Of a stretch of 64,000 nucleotides of DNA, positions 12,724-23,230 are shown one piece after another (positions within the stretch are counted from its first letter, which is position 1; every line of letters starts with the position of its first letter). The position numbers and the translations under genes are program-made. This DNA comes from Pyrus communis (taxonomy: Eukaryota; Streptophyta; Magnoliopsida; Rosales; Rosaceae), in the NCBI RefSeq assembly GCF_963583255.1, contig NC_084813.1:8542001-8606000 (forward strand), written 5' to 3'. The notes under the pieces are model-generated. The model was not told the origin of the DNA, searched no databases, and was given only the letters and a program-made list of their open reading frames with translations.

Positions 12724-13620
12724 TTGAATGAATGGAATTATATTTATGCATGCGACCAATTCAATCAATTATTTCTAGGTATGTCTAGTAGGGAAGTTAG
12801 TTGTCTGATTGATAGTGCTACCATGCACACCATATTGTGTGAGCGACACTATTTTACTAACTTCGTACCTAAGAAAGCACATCTGACAACTCTCTCAGGC
12901 TCATCCAACCTGATTGAAGGATACAGAAAGACCCGTATAATGTTATCTAATGGTACTGTTTGAACCATTAAAGAGACCCTCTATTCTCCACGTTCTGAAA
13001 GAACGTTGCTAAGTTTTACAAATGTTCGAGATAATCAATATCATATTGAAACCACTGACGAGAATGGTTATGAATTTCTTTGTATCACTTCTTATGAGTA
13101 TGGCCAAAAACATATTCACGAGAAGTTAGAACATCTCCCAAGTGGGTTGTACATATCAACCATTTGGGGCATAGAAGCCCACCATGTGGTCGGCCTTGTG
13201 CCTGAGTTCCAAAGCACTTTGCTACTTTGACATGATTGTATGGGACATCCTGGACGCGACATAATGTGCCGTATCCTCAAATCATCACATGAGCATCATT
13301 TACCTCCCTATGTTGGATTCTCGCTATGCAAAGCTTGTTCTTTGAGGAAGTTGCATACTCAACCTTCAATTACAAAGATTATTCACAACCCTCCTAAGTT
13401 TCTTCAGAGGATTCAAGGGGACATTTGTGGACCTATCCAATCAACATGCAGACCATACTTTATGGTGTTGGTTGATGCATTAACACATTAGTCACGTATC
13501 TACTTACTGTCCACACGCAATCTTGCATTTGCGAAACTCCTAGTACAAATAATTATCGGGTCACACAATCTGATCAAGTCTATTCGTCTGGATAACGCTA
13601 GAGAATAGTTCAATCAAATA
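12724..13620 (+). pseudogene. Ty1/Copia retrotransposon pol fragment (protease, GAG-pre-integrase, integrase start)
   Basis: One reading frame carries the whole fragment but is broken by stops near 12961, 13228, 13489 and 13606. In order: a degraded aspartic-protease region in which the usual DSG/DTG triad reads DSAT; a GAG-pre-integrase zinc motif with HP and a CKACSLRKLH stretch; then the first part of the integrase core, with GDICGPI and RLDNARE standing at the first two catalytic aspartates. Reverse transcriptase, RNase H and LTRs are not found. This is an old truncated remnant. All lesions lie in one frame, so decay was mainly by substitution. Confidence 0.85.
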
Positions 13621-14082
13621 GGCCTACAACAATTTTAAATTTATATAGAATAATAATACAATAATACATATTTAATATACAATATAGATATACGTTATGC
13701 TATTGTATTTTATAACAAGTCTTTTTAGTAGTTTAAAAAATTAGAGTCATGAAAATAACGTTTTTCTTAACATGTCGAAACGGGTCACCCACGTGTCACC
13801 CTCATGTGAACCTATTAAGGGCCTGTTATTAACGGGTTCTTATTGTATGACCCGATAATGTCTCAATTGGTTATCGTGTTAACCCGAAATCCATTATTTT
13901 TGTATTACTTACGTATCGTATTAATTGGTCGTGTAAAAAATTAACAGGTATATTATTAAGTGAGCAAATTGTAAACTTACTATATTTAGCAAACACTCCT
14001 CTTTATTTATTTCTCTTATTTAACCTTCTAGACTCTACATTGTAGAGCTATTGACACGTATAGATACTCCTTCGACGCATGA
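13621..14082. repeat. Dispersed repeat rich in GACCCG/CGTGTTAACCCGAAAT motifs
   Basis: Around 13770-13960 the text contains GGGTCA, ACGGGTT and GTGTTAACCCGAAATCC. A related stretch with GTGTTAACCTGAAATCCGTT occurs in the same orientation near 16350-16400. The shared wording indicates a dispersed repeat of unknown class. The remainder up to the next gene is AT-rich promoter-side sequence. Confidence 0.5.
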
Positions 14083-14088
14083 CACGTG
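14083..14088 (+). promoter_or_regulatory. G-box CACGTG upstream of the 14233 gene
   Basis: A palindromic CACGTG lies 145 bases before the start codon at 14233. G-boxes are bound by bZIP and bHLH factors (ABA, light). Position fits a proximal promoter element; function is inferred only. Confidence 0.35.
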
Positions 14089-14232
14089 TACAGCGGATAA
14101 GATATCAGAGCTACAAGGAAGCCGCAACTGTTTACTCAAGCAACCAAACAGACCCAATAGTTTCTACATCGATCGCTGGCGTTGCACTTCCTCTTCTTTC
14201 ACGATTGCTTTTCTTCCTCTCTGATTTCAACG

Positions 14233-14742
14233 ATGGAGGCCACCGAGAATAAAGGAGCTGGGATACTGCACCACATCCTCCCTCCGCGTCTCGAAGACGC
14301 TGGCCTCGAAGACTGTGCCCTCCCGCCAGACTCCATCAAGGAAGCCTTCCTCAAAGCAGCAACGGCCGTCAAGTCGCCCGCCACCTTGATCTTCACCTCC
14401 GACGAAGACGAGGAATCGTTCGAAGATTGCGTCAATGACCCCTGGCCGGACCTGAAGGATCACACCGGCGAGCTGGTCGGAACCGAGCCGGAGACTCGGT
14501 CGGCGGGATCGTGCGGCGGAAACAAGGGTGGGTCGGTGGAGGTCGGCGGTGATGAAGTGGTGGTGGGCGGTGAGAAGGAGAAAGGGGATAAGGTGATCGT
14601 GGGAGGTGAGGACGTGAGAGGTGGTGGGGAGAGGGATTGTGTGGATGGATTGGCGGGATTAGAGATCGGAGAGAAGAAGAAGGGTGAGGAGGAGGAAGAG
14701 AAAGATGGCGGAGGACCAATTTTGGTGGGAGGTTATGTTTGA
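14233..14742 (+). CDS. Plant-specific uncharacterised acidic, Gly-rich protein, intronless
   Basis: The frame is 169 codons plus stop. The start at 14233 is chosen over the upstream in-frame ATG at 14182 because it has a good context (AACGATGGA) and immediately precedes the conserved-looking part. Residues about 10-45 hold a compact block with HHILPPRLEDAGLEDCALPP and then an Ala-rich helix (IKEAFLKAATAV). I have the impression that this block recurs in unnamed plant proteins, but I cannot assign a function. Residues about 55-75 are an acidic stretch with a DPWPDL motif. The C-terminal half is Gly/Val/Glu-rich low complexity with repeated VGG units. No signal peptide or membrane segment is seen. 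GC content is much higher than the surroundings, which supports real coding. Function is unknown. Confidence 0.75.
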   Translation: MEATENKGAGILHHILPPRLEDAGLEDCALPPDSIKEAFLKAATAVKSPATLIFTSDEDEESFEDCVNDPWPDLKDHTGELVGTEPETRSAGSCGGNKGGSVEVGGDEVVVGGEKEKGDKVIVGGEDVRGGGERDCVDGLAGLEIGEKKKGEEEEEKDGGGPILVGGYV

Positions 14743-16109
14743 ATTTGAAACCCTAATTTTGATCTTTTGGGAATTTGTTTAACTTGGTGTTTGTTGTCTA
14801 CTGTATAGTGTTGTGAACTCTGACATTTGACAATATTTGCACTGAACATTTTGCATTAAATTCAACTTTGGATTTGTCTAAATTGATAGATTTTGATTGG
14901 AATCAGTTTGTTAATCCTAGATTGAGGGATTCGTGGTTGTGATAAAAATGTCTAGTTTGTGATATGTGAATTGCAATCTCGATTGACATTTGCCCCTGAA
15001 ACTAAATTCGAGTTCGACATTGCCATCTGAAACTCAAAAATCGTCACTTTACCCCGTCTCTTTGCCTTGTTTGTGTCTATCATGTTCGATATCTGGTTAA
15101 GACTGGGGGCAAGGGGAAGGAGGTAATCTAAAGCTTGAACAAGTTTGATTGCTCGGCTTGATCTACCTACTATGGTAACCCATACCTAAATTAATTATCA
15201 AGGATGTGGTGTACAAGGGGATGGGAATGAGAATGTAATGGAATTATAGTATTTGGTAGGAGCTTAGTATGGCCAGCTTGAGAGGAGAAACTTGCATGCA
15301 ACGAGGATGCGTCCTTGTGTTGGTATAGTGCTCCTACAACTGGCAATGAAACATCTTCATATTACGTCGCGTGATCTATAGTGATCATACAATTAAAGGT
15401 TACATCGCGTAATGAGTGCTATAGAAATATAATCGTATCTCAGGGCACCAGAGAGAGTCGATACTTGTTGGTGAGTAGGTTTCCATGGTAATGGTACATT
15501 ACAATTCGCTTCCCTCTTGCAAGTTAGAAGTCAAAACTGAATCTGAGGTGCCCCTTCCTCACGTCATCAACTTAGCATAATCACATGGACAGTGTAGCCA
15601 ATAAAACCACCGGTGAGCTTTCCTGTTCGGAAACCCTCTTTCGGGGAGAAACTTTCTTGCAATCAAGAAAATAGACTCAAGCGTGTCACTCGTTTAATAA
15701 ATATTTGTCATTCGTCACACGAGTTAGTTTAATGAAACACTTAGTTTAATGAAACACTTCCTGGTTCCTACAATTTAAAAGGCTAAGGCATCCTGCACTC
15801 GACATTGTTTAAGACATCTAGCGACGACCAGCTTGTTCTTTTTTGTGGCGGTGGCATCACGTAAATTCCCTTTAGTCTCTTAGTGATAAGTTGTATGTGA
15901 TCCTTAAACTATATATAATACATCGACCCCTTCGCGTCATCAAGTTTGTTTTCCTTCTTGCCTCGCTAGTTGATTATATATCGTTCCGCAGGTGTCAATT
16001 GCCACTGCCACATTTGCCATGACATTTTCCGCATCAATGTCCGTCGTCGAGTACTAGATCTGGCACTCGTGTCATGTTTTTTTTTTTTTTTTTGTTAGTG
16101 TTATTTTCG
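14743..16109. other. 3' region and spacer without recognised gene
   Basis: Follows the stop of the 14233 gene. No coding family or terminal-repeat structure was recognised. A T-run lies at about 16077-16093. Confidence 0.5.
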
Positions 16110-16440
16110 TGACATACGCGATATTTTAACAGGTCGTGTCCTGTAACACCATTAAAATGACGGGTATTATAACCATACTTGAACTCGACCTGATATGACC
16201 CGACGTTGAACTCGTCCTAATATGACCCGACGCGTTATTCGGAGAGAAAAACTATATTAAATCAATAAATAACGAAATGAAAAACGTAATACTAAATCGT
16301 AAGTGAGATCAAAGAATCCAACAATAAGGATTTAGTTAGCGTGTAACCTAATCACTACCCGATTAGTTAACGTGTTAACCTGAAATCCGTTATTTTCATG
16401 TAATTTCTGATCGGATTAATAAGTCGTTTAAGAATGGCCA
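16110..16440. repeat. Second copy of the GACCCG-rich dispersed repeat
   Basis: Contains ATATGACCCGACG twice (about 16193 and 16222) and GTGTTAACCTGAAATCCGTT near 16370, matching the repeat near 13860. Class unknown. Confidence 0.5.
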
Positions 16441-17472
16441 GGTCTATCGAGTACTACCATCCTCAAACGTTTTCCAGTTCCCTGCGGTAACTCCCTAGCC
16501 TTGCCATCAAGTTTCAGTTAAATAAAATGTTGAATGGTAGGAAGCCTTTTGGTCATTGCCAATTTCCATTGCAGCTCTGCACTTTGTTCCTGGGGCCAGC
16601 TTGTCTGTCTGCCCTGGTAGGCCAGAGACCATCTATAATTGCCTTCCTTCTAGCCACCACAATCTTTGCACTAGCTATGTTTGAGAACATATGTACCTAA
16701 GATACCTAGTTTCAGTAACCTGTTCTAGCTTCAGTTCCCCTGTCAAATTTTACTGCCACATACTCATCTCCGAGTTTCAAAAACAAATGTAAAACGTTTT
16801 AGTTGGAGTCTTTTAAAATGTTAGGTGCTTCTACCAACTTTTTGTACCTACTAATTATGTTGCCGTTTTTCTTAAAGTGCTTGTTTGGGTCTGAAATAAC
16901 AGTTTGGATCGAGAATAGGTTAAACCGAGTCACGAATGGACTTATTCGACCGAGTCCCAAGGAAGTAGGAATGTGAAAGGATGAAGTTCAAACGTGGCGT
17001 GATATATCTTTCTTCATTGTACCGACAGCTCTCTTCCACCCCCATGTGCTGAGCTTTCCTCTCCATACATACCCCTTGTAATCTTAATTGGTCAGTTATC
17101 ATAAAGCTGCTGAGTTCATGATCTGACCTCTATGGTATTTGTGTTTAGAATTTTGTTGATACTTTTTACTCTATTAAAAAAAAAATTTCACTTAGGTCTG
17201 GTCACCTTACTCCGGTCCTGAAAAATCATGATCCCACGTTCTTCATTTTACTAAGATTGTGAGCAATTGTCGTCCACCATCACCACCAAGTTATTATTTT
17301 CGGATTAACATATATAGAGGTAAGATTTTTGTAAACATCAATCTTTTTCTTTTGGGTTTTCTTCAATGAAATTTCTTCTCTTCCTTTGATCGTGAATATC
17401 CTTTCGGTATCTTGCAGATGAAAGCAAATTAAGTGCAAAGTTTCGACTAAGGAATTTGCAAGCAGTGTCTTG
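16441..17472. other. Spacer without recognised gene
   Basis: Contains a short hydrophobic open frame near 16530-16700 that matches no family I know, plus AT-rich sequence. No transposon ends were resolved. Confidence 0.4.
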
Positions 17473-17538
17473 CACTACTAGAAATTTCGACTTACTGACA
17501 AAATTAGTTTGTCGGTAAAATAATATTTTCTAGTAGTG
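17473..17538. mobile_element. 66-bp CACTA-type miniature element
   Basis: It begins CACTACTAGAAA and ends TTTCTAGTAGTG, a perfect 12-bp terminal inverted repeat with the CACTA signature. It is flanked by the 3-bp TSD TTG at 17470-17472 and 17539-17541. The centre (GACAAAATTAGTTTGTCGGT) is itself nearly palindromic. CACTA elements always duplicate 3 bp, which fits. Confidence 0.8.
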
Positions 17539-17982
17539 TTGCTTCTTCAGTAAAATCCCAATCAATAATATAACATTCATATCACACGTTATTTATTGTT
17601 TTTCTATCTTTGTTAATTGGAATCAAATTGTGGTTTATAATATTCAGTCAATGAAAAATATGAATTTCACCCGCCCTAGCCCTCTTCAATTATAGAGATC
17701 TCAACATGTATCTAAAACACTGGTGCTAATGCTATTGCTAAAATAGCAATTTAGATAGTGGTTTATCATATTGCATGTTCCTTCTTTGTTCGTTTATGTT
17801 GATGATATTATTAGGGCTGTGAAACGTGAAATTTATAAAAAAAAAAATAAATAATAATAATGTAACGCATGGTGACATAGCAACCTAGGTTCATGGCGAA
17901 AATATGGAACCAAAATGTGTAAAAACGGAACCCCTCATTTCTGGATCCAGAATTTTTTTTTTTTTCTAAAATTTCTGAAATC

Positions 17983-18160
17983 AAGGAAAAAGCAACAAGA
18001 TATTTTGAGTGCGATGGGTTCTATGTATTCAGCACTTCTCTTCATGAGGGTACAAATTGCCTCATCACTGCAGCCAGTTGTGGCTACTGAGAGGAGGATA
18101 GTCTTTTACAGAGAAAGGGTAACTGGAACATCAAGTATGTACATGACTTTATCCTCTTTA
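17983..18160 (+). pseudogene. PDR/ABCG transporter exon fragment
   Basis: The frame from about 17983 reads KQQDILSAMGSMYSALLF, then a stretch with QPVVATER and VFYRER. This corresponds to the conserved second membrane domain of full-size plant ABCG (pleiotropic drug resistance) transporters, where an AMGSMY block precedes QPVV..ER.VFYRER. Only this one exon-sized piece is present. An extra residue sits before VFYRER, and the similarity ends near 18130. No nucleotide-binding domain or other exon is seen in the window. It is a gene remnant next to the foldback element at 18309. Confidence 0.75.
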
Positions 18161-18308
18161 CACAACCATGTTTTATAGAACTACTTAACTAGGTGCCGTA
18201 TATAGTAAATCATTTTAACAGCCTCGCAATGTAGACAATTAATTGATAGAAATATTATAGGAATAGTGATGCATTTAAACACACAAAACTAGCACACTAT
18301 TAAATAAA

Positions 18309-19713
18309 GGTTTTTTAGCCAAAATGGTTCATGAGATTTGCATAACACATCACTTTGGTCTCTAAGATTGAAAATCAATAGAAATGACCATTGAGATTGT
18401 CCACCATCCATTATTTTGTTCTTTCCGTTAAAAACTCCGTTAAGTGGTCCCGAAGCTCATACTGGAAATTGAAATTTTTGGGCGGAAGTTTGGGCAATTT
18501 TCAATGTTTCGTAACTCAATCGTTTCTTAACCAAATTCGACTCATAATATATCAAAATGAAGATAGGAAAGTTTTGAACAAGATTATACCATTTGGAAGC
18601 CCAATGGTTACAGGAGATGGCCGAAAAATAGCTTGAAAGGTGACTGGTCCTCGGGAAAACTAGAAAACTCGCGGGAAACTGGGTAAACTTTAAACGTTAA
18701 TAACTTCTTCAATACTCAACGAAACGAGTGATTCAAAAACAAATATCATACTTCTGGACGAGAAAAAGAGAATGGTACCTTTCTTGATGGCTAAATTATT
18801 GTAATTTTTCTGGAAAATGGTCTGAAATGTGACTAGTCCGCGAGAAAACTGGAAAACTAGGTAAACTTTAAACGTTCATAACTTCTTCAATACTCAATGA
18901 AATCAAGTGATTCAAAAACAAAAATCATATTTCTCGACGAGAAGAATAGAATGGTTCTTTATCAATGGCTAAAATGCAGTGGTTTGGCCGGAAAATATCT
19001 TAAAATGTGACTGATCCGTGGGAAAACTGAAAAACTCGTCGGAAACCGGGTAGATTTTAAACGTTCATAACTTCTTCAATACTCAATGAAATCAAATGAT
19101 TCAATTCAAAAATTATACTCCTCGATGAGACAAAGAGCATTAGCTTTCTCGATGGCTAACTCGCCGTGGTTTGGCCGGAAAATGGTTCAAAAGTGGTTGT
19201 CTTGGTCTCATCAAGTTAGCCAATTTCGAGCCATTTTTCGGCCAAAACCACAGCGAGTTAACCATCAATAAAGCTACCATTCTCTTCATCTTGTTGAAAA
19301 GTATGATTTTCGTTTTGAATCACTTGATTTCGTTGAGTATTGAAGAAGTTATAAATGTTTAAAGTTTACCCACTTTCCAGCGAGTTTTTCAATTTTCCTA
19401 CGGACCAGTCACCTTTCAGGCTATTTTCCGGCCATGAACGGCAACCATTGGGCTTCCAAATGGGTATAATATTGTTCAACACTTTACCATCTTCATTTTG
19501 ATATATTATGGGTCAAATTTGGTTAAGAAACGATTGAGTTATGAAGCTTTAAAAGTTGCCAAAACTTCCGGCCAAAAATCTCAGTTTCCGGTATGAGCTC
19601 CAGGTCCACTTAATAGAGTTTTTAATGGAAGGACCAAAATAATGGATGCTGGACAATCTAAGGGACCATTTATATTGATTTTCAATTTCAGGGACCATTT
19701 TAACTAACAAGCC
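18309..19713. mobile_element. Foldback MULE-like element with long inverted arms
   Basis: The outer parts are inverted copies: the left arm begins GGTTTTTTAGCCAAAATGGT and the right arm, inverted, begins GGCTTGTTAGTTAAAATGGT. The inverse match continues for several hundred bases. The left arm also has three tandem units of about 180 bp (starting near 18636, 18825 and 19002) sharing AAACGTTCATAACTTCTTCA. The right arm has one. Flanking 9-mers TTAAATAAA (18300-18308) and TTACATAAA (19714-19722) differ at one base, fitting a MULE TSD. No transposase is present. Confidence 0.75.
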
Positions 19714-19775
19714 TTACATAAATATGTCATCAAGTATCTCGGTATTGTGTATCTAAATAAGTTTATTGGAAAAAT
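19581..19775 (+). repeat. 195-bp direct duplication, left copy
   Basis: Runs from inside the right arm of the foldback element into its flank. It is repeated at 23036-23230 with one difference seen by eye (TTTATATTG here, TTTCTATTG there). The pair brackets the solo LTR at 19776-23038. Confidence 0.9.
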
Positions 19776-22700
19776 TAAACCCTCTTTTTGTCAATTGTAG
19801 TAAGTATGTAAGTAGGGATCGTTCTGGACCGGGGATTAGGAGGGATTGTTAATCACTTGGAAACTGACTCAAAAACGTAAAAACGCAATATAAAACACTA
19901 AACTAGACTCAAAGAATGCAAAATTAAACTTTTAAAACACTAAGACAAACCAAAAGACTCAAACAGTACCCAAAGCACTCGAAATTGCCTTAAAAACATT
20001 TCTGGGCAGTTTTGAGCACCTTGAGTACTTTGGACGAATTTGTGAAACAAAATGAATCAAAACACTTATAAACACAAACTAAATGTATTTCTAACTAATC
20101 TAACAATTTAAAATAAATGGGGGATTGGTTTTGGATGAATTTAAACTAAATACACAGATTCTAATTAAAACAGAGTGTAAAAACGAAATTGATGAAATAG
20201 AATGATGAGAAACTAGAATAGAGGGTTCCTTATCCACACATGAACATAAGCATATAATTTGACTCCCAATTATGACTTCAACAAACGATGAATGACAATG
20301 CTCCAAGTTAATTAGGTCCGCTTAAATTAACCTTCAGATTTCTCTAGATTCATTGGATTGAATGGGATACGCATTACAACCAAATTATTCCTAATCAAAG
20401 TCCCTAACATGGAATACGCATGATAGAGACATTCAACAAAGATCATTAAGTTCAACGGAAATCATAAACATCGACTAGGCATTCGTAACTATGGAATACG
20501 CATGTTAATCCAGCCTAGGGTTTACTAAACACAATCATGACTAGCGATTTTTACTACTCATGAATATAAGTTCATAACGATTTGGTGAAATTCCCTTATA
20601 TCCTAGCATCAAGTTTAGGCATGCAAATTAAGTGTCGACCCTCAACCCACATACATAAACAAGTTCTTAATCAAAACAGAAAAGTAACCCACATCTAAAG
20701 TTCGTGAATTCATAACTGGAGTAAATCAAATCATAACCAACATATGTAAATGGCTTCAAATTCGCCTCTAACTAAAAAAAAAGAAATTAGTTCCACATGT
20801 CTAACATAATTGAACAACAAGTTAAATTAAACATGAAAACATAAACAAGTTAATAAACTAGACAGAATGTAAATATGAAATTGAAATAGAATGAATGGAA
20901 TTGAAATGAATGAATGCTAGCTAAGGGGTTCATCTTCACATATGTTACACTTGCATAATAAAATGATTTCCAATTGCATTTCAATAAACCATGAAACTCA
21001 ACACCCCGGGTTAATTAGGTCCGCTTAAATTAACTGTCAAGTTCTCCTTAAGTTAATGAATTGGATGGGTTAGCGCAACGCAATCCACAACATTCTCCAA
21101 AAGTCCTTTACGTGAACAGCACAATAAAGATACAATCAAAGATCATTAAGCATCATGAAAATGATAAGTATTGACGAGGCATTCGTTACTATGGAATACG
21201 CATGAAACTTATGCCAAGAATTCGTTTAACGCGATTGTTTATAAGCAACCTCCACTACTTGTGAATATAAGTTCATAACGATTAGGTGAAGCTCACTTAT
21301 ATTCTAGCGTCATATTCATGCATGAAAATTAAGCGCGCATTCTCAATAAACATACATAAATAAGTTATCAATCAAACGGTTAAACAAATTGAATCCACAA
21401 CTTATGAAACGCAATTAGAAGTAATCAAATCAAAATGCAAGCATAAACATATATTCGAATCACCCCCTAGCTAAAGGGGAGTTTAGTTCCTCATACGTAC
21501 AAAACAAAGAGAATCAAAGAAACACCTAAACATTCCAACAACTCAAACTTGAATTGTATGAACGTTTAGGCCCTCTTCTCTTCCATTCCTCATTCATACA
21601 AAACAAAGAGTATTGAAATTAAACATTGAAATCAAAGAAACACCTAAACATTCCAACAACTCAAACTTGAATTGTATGAACGTTTAGGCACTCTTCTCTT
21701 CCTCTTCGTTGTGGCACAAGGTCTAAGGTGAGTTTGATGGTGTGAATGGTTTGGGGAGTGGTGAAAATGGAAGGAGGAGGCCACGGCAATGGGATGATTT
21801 CTGGTGGTGCTTGGATTGGTAGGGAGAGCACGGCAAGGGTGGTTTGATGTCTACATTCTGAAATGGAAGAGTTTTTTTGAATGGATTGAGGTGTGTATGG
21901 TTTTTATAGGGAGATGAATGGATGGGAGAGGGAACATGACAGCTAGGTAAAGTGAATGCATGTGCAAAGCTGGAAATGGGATGCTGGAAAGTGGAGGGAG
22001 AGCCACGGCAATGATGATTTCTGGTGGTGAATGGGTGTATGTTTGAATGGTGCATGTGAAGTGAATGTGTGGCTGAAATGCAAGGGGAATGATAATGAAT
22101 GCATGTGCACGGTTTTGGTGTGGAGAAAGGGGTGAATGTGGTGCAATGATAATGTCTTGTGGCTGAATGTATTAAAGAATGGGAGTGCATGTGTTGAATG
22201 ATTGCACGGCATGGGTATTTTCTGGAATGTTGAATGTGCATGTGAAGTGGCTGTTTAGAATCTAGGGTGCATGTTTGAATGATTAAAGGGACATGTGGGG
22301 TGGAAATGATGAAGGAAATGGTGGCTGCAATGATGAAGAAAGGCTGGAAATGTTAGGGGGGGAAAGCTGGAAATGAAGGTTAGGTACGGCTTAGGGTTGT
22401 TTGGGGTTGGAAAAGCATGTGAATGCATGTGTTGATTTATGAGAATGCATGTGCAATGAAGTGGAATGACAATGGCATGTGGAATGGCTGAAATGCAAGG
22501 AGAATGTGCATGTTGTGTATGTGAATGATTAGGGTGAATGTGCATGTGCTTTGACAACTAGGATGAATTAATTAAAGGGAGTGCATGTGGCTTGGCTGGA
22601 ATGAATGATTATGGATGCATGTGCAATGTTTTAAAGGATGGAATGCATGTGGAATGTTTGTGGTGAGTGAATGTGCACGGCAATGAGTGATTTGATTATG

Positions 22701-23038
22701 GATGCATGTGTTGAAGTGGTGATGAATGTGGATTAAAGGAATGCATGTGCAATGGATATAGGAAAGGTTTAAATGTCCTAGAACTAAAGAGAACAAGGTT
22801 CCAACACTTTGGTCTTCAATTAGGTCTTCAATTTCGTCCAACACTTTGGCTCCAAGCATAAGCTATCCATCCTTAGCCCAAAAGTGCTCCAAAAGTCTCC
22901 AAAATGCATCTTTTTGCTCCTTTAGCCCTTTGGACCTACAAACACACGAAAATAGCTTAAAGTACTAAAATAACTAAAGAAACATAACGTAAATGCACGA
23001 GAACAAGCCATTTAAGTCGCATGAATATGCTCCTATCA
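19776..23038 (-). mobile_element. Truncated solo LTR (Athila-like family), minus orientation
   Basis: Both ends match the minus strand of the LTRs at 52184 and 61760 and the solo LTR at 43594. The lower-coordinate side has TTAAACCCTC, TCAATTGTAG and GTAGGGATCGTTCTGGACCG; the upper end finishes TGCTCCTATCA. The outermost ~30 bases expected at the 19776 side (TGATG...) are absent. It is longer than its relatives, partly because a ~700-bp segment occurs twice in diverged form (about 20080-20760 and 20800-21480). A relatively short motif-rich U3 region lies at 21900-22760. It has no coding content and no 5-bp TSD. Confidence 0.7.
21900..22760 (-). repeat. GCATGTG/CATGCA motif cluster in the U3 part of the solo LTR
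   Basis: The string GCATGTG or TGCATGTG recurs well over a dozen times at irregular spacing (for example near 21957, 22042, 22101, 22187, 22238, 22616, 22645, 22705, 22743). The His-rich minus-strand open frames here arise from this repetition and are not genes. The core CATGCA resembles the RY element bound by B3-domain factors. Confidence 0.6.
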
Positions 23039-23230
23039 GTTTCCGGTATGAGCTCCAGGTCCACTTAATAGAGTTTTTAATGGAAGGACCAAAATAATGG
23101 ATGCTGGACAATCTAAGGGACCATTTCTATTGATTTTCAATTTCAGGGACCATTTTAACTAACAAGCCTTACATAAATATGTCATCAAGTATCTCGGTAT
23201 TGTGTATCTAAATAAGTTTATTGGAAAAAT
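23036..23230 (+). repeat. 195-bp direct duplication, right copy
   Basis: Matches 19581-19775 with one visible substitution. It starts within the foldback arm sequence (GTTTCCGGTATGAGCTCC) and includes the end of that element and its flank, so it was duplicated after the foldback element had inserted. Confidence 0.9.

Noticed and set aside
14199..14719. Minus-strand Pro/Ser/His-rich and other frames opposite the 14233 gene
   Set aside because: They are antisense shadows of a GC-rich Gly/Glu coding region.
16520..16700. Short hydrophobic frame, about 56 residues
   Set aside because: No family recognised, no promoter signals and no conservation evidence; random open frames of this size are expected.
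18636..19188. CRISPR-like array (three ~180-bp units)
   Set aside because: Units are long, diverged and lack short repeat/spacer structure; they are tandem units in a foldback transposon arm of a plant genome.
21723..22859. His/Cys-rich minus-strand frames that look like metal-binding peptides
   Set aside because: The composition comes from the repeated GCATGTG motifs of the LTR; no start context, no family, and it lies inside a retrotransposon LTR.
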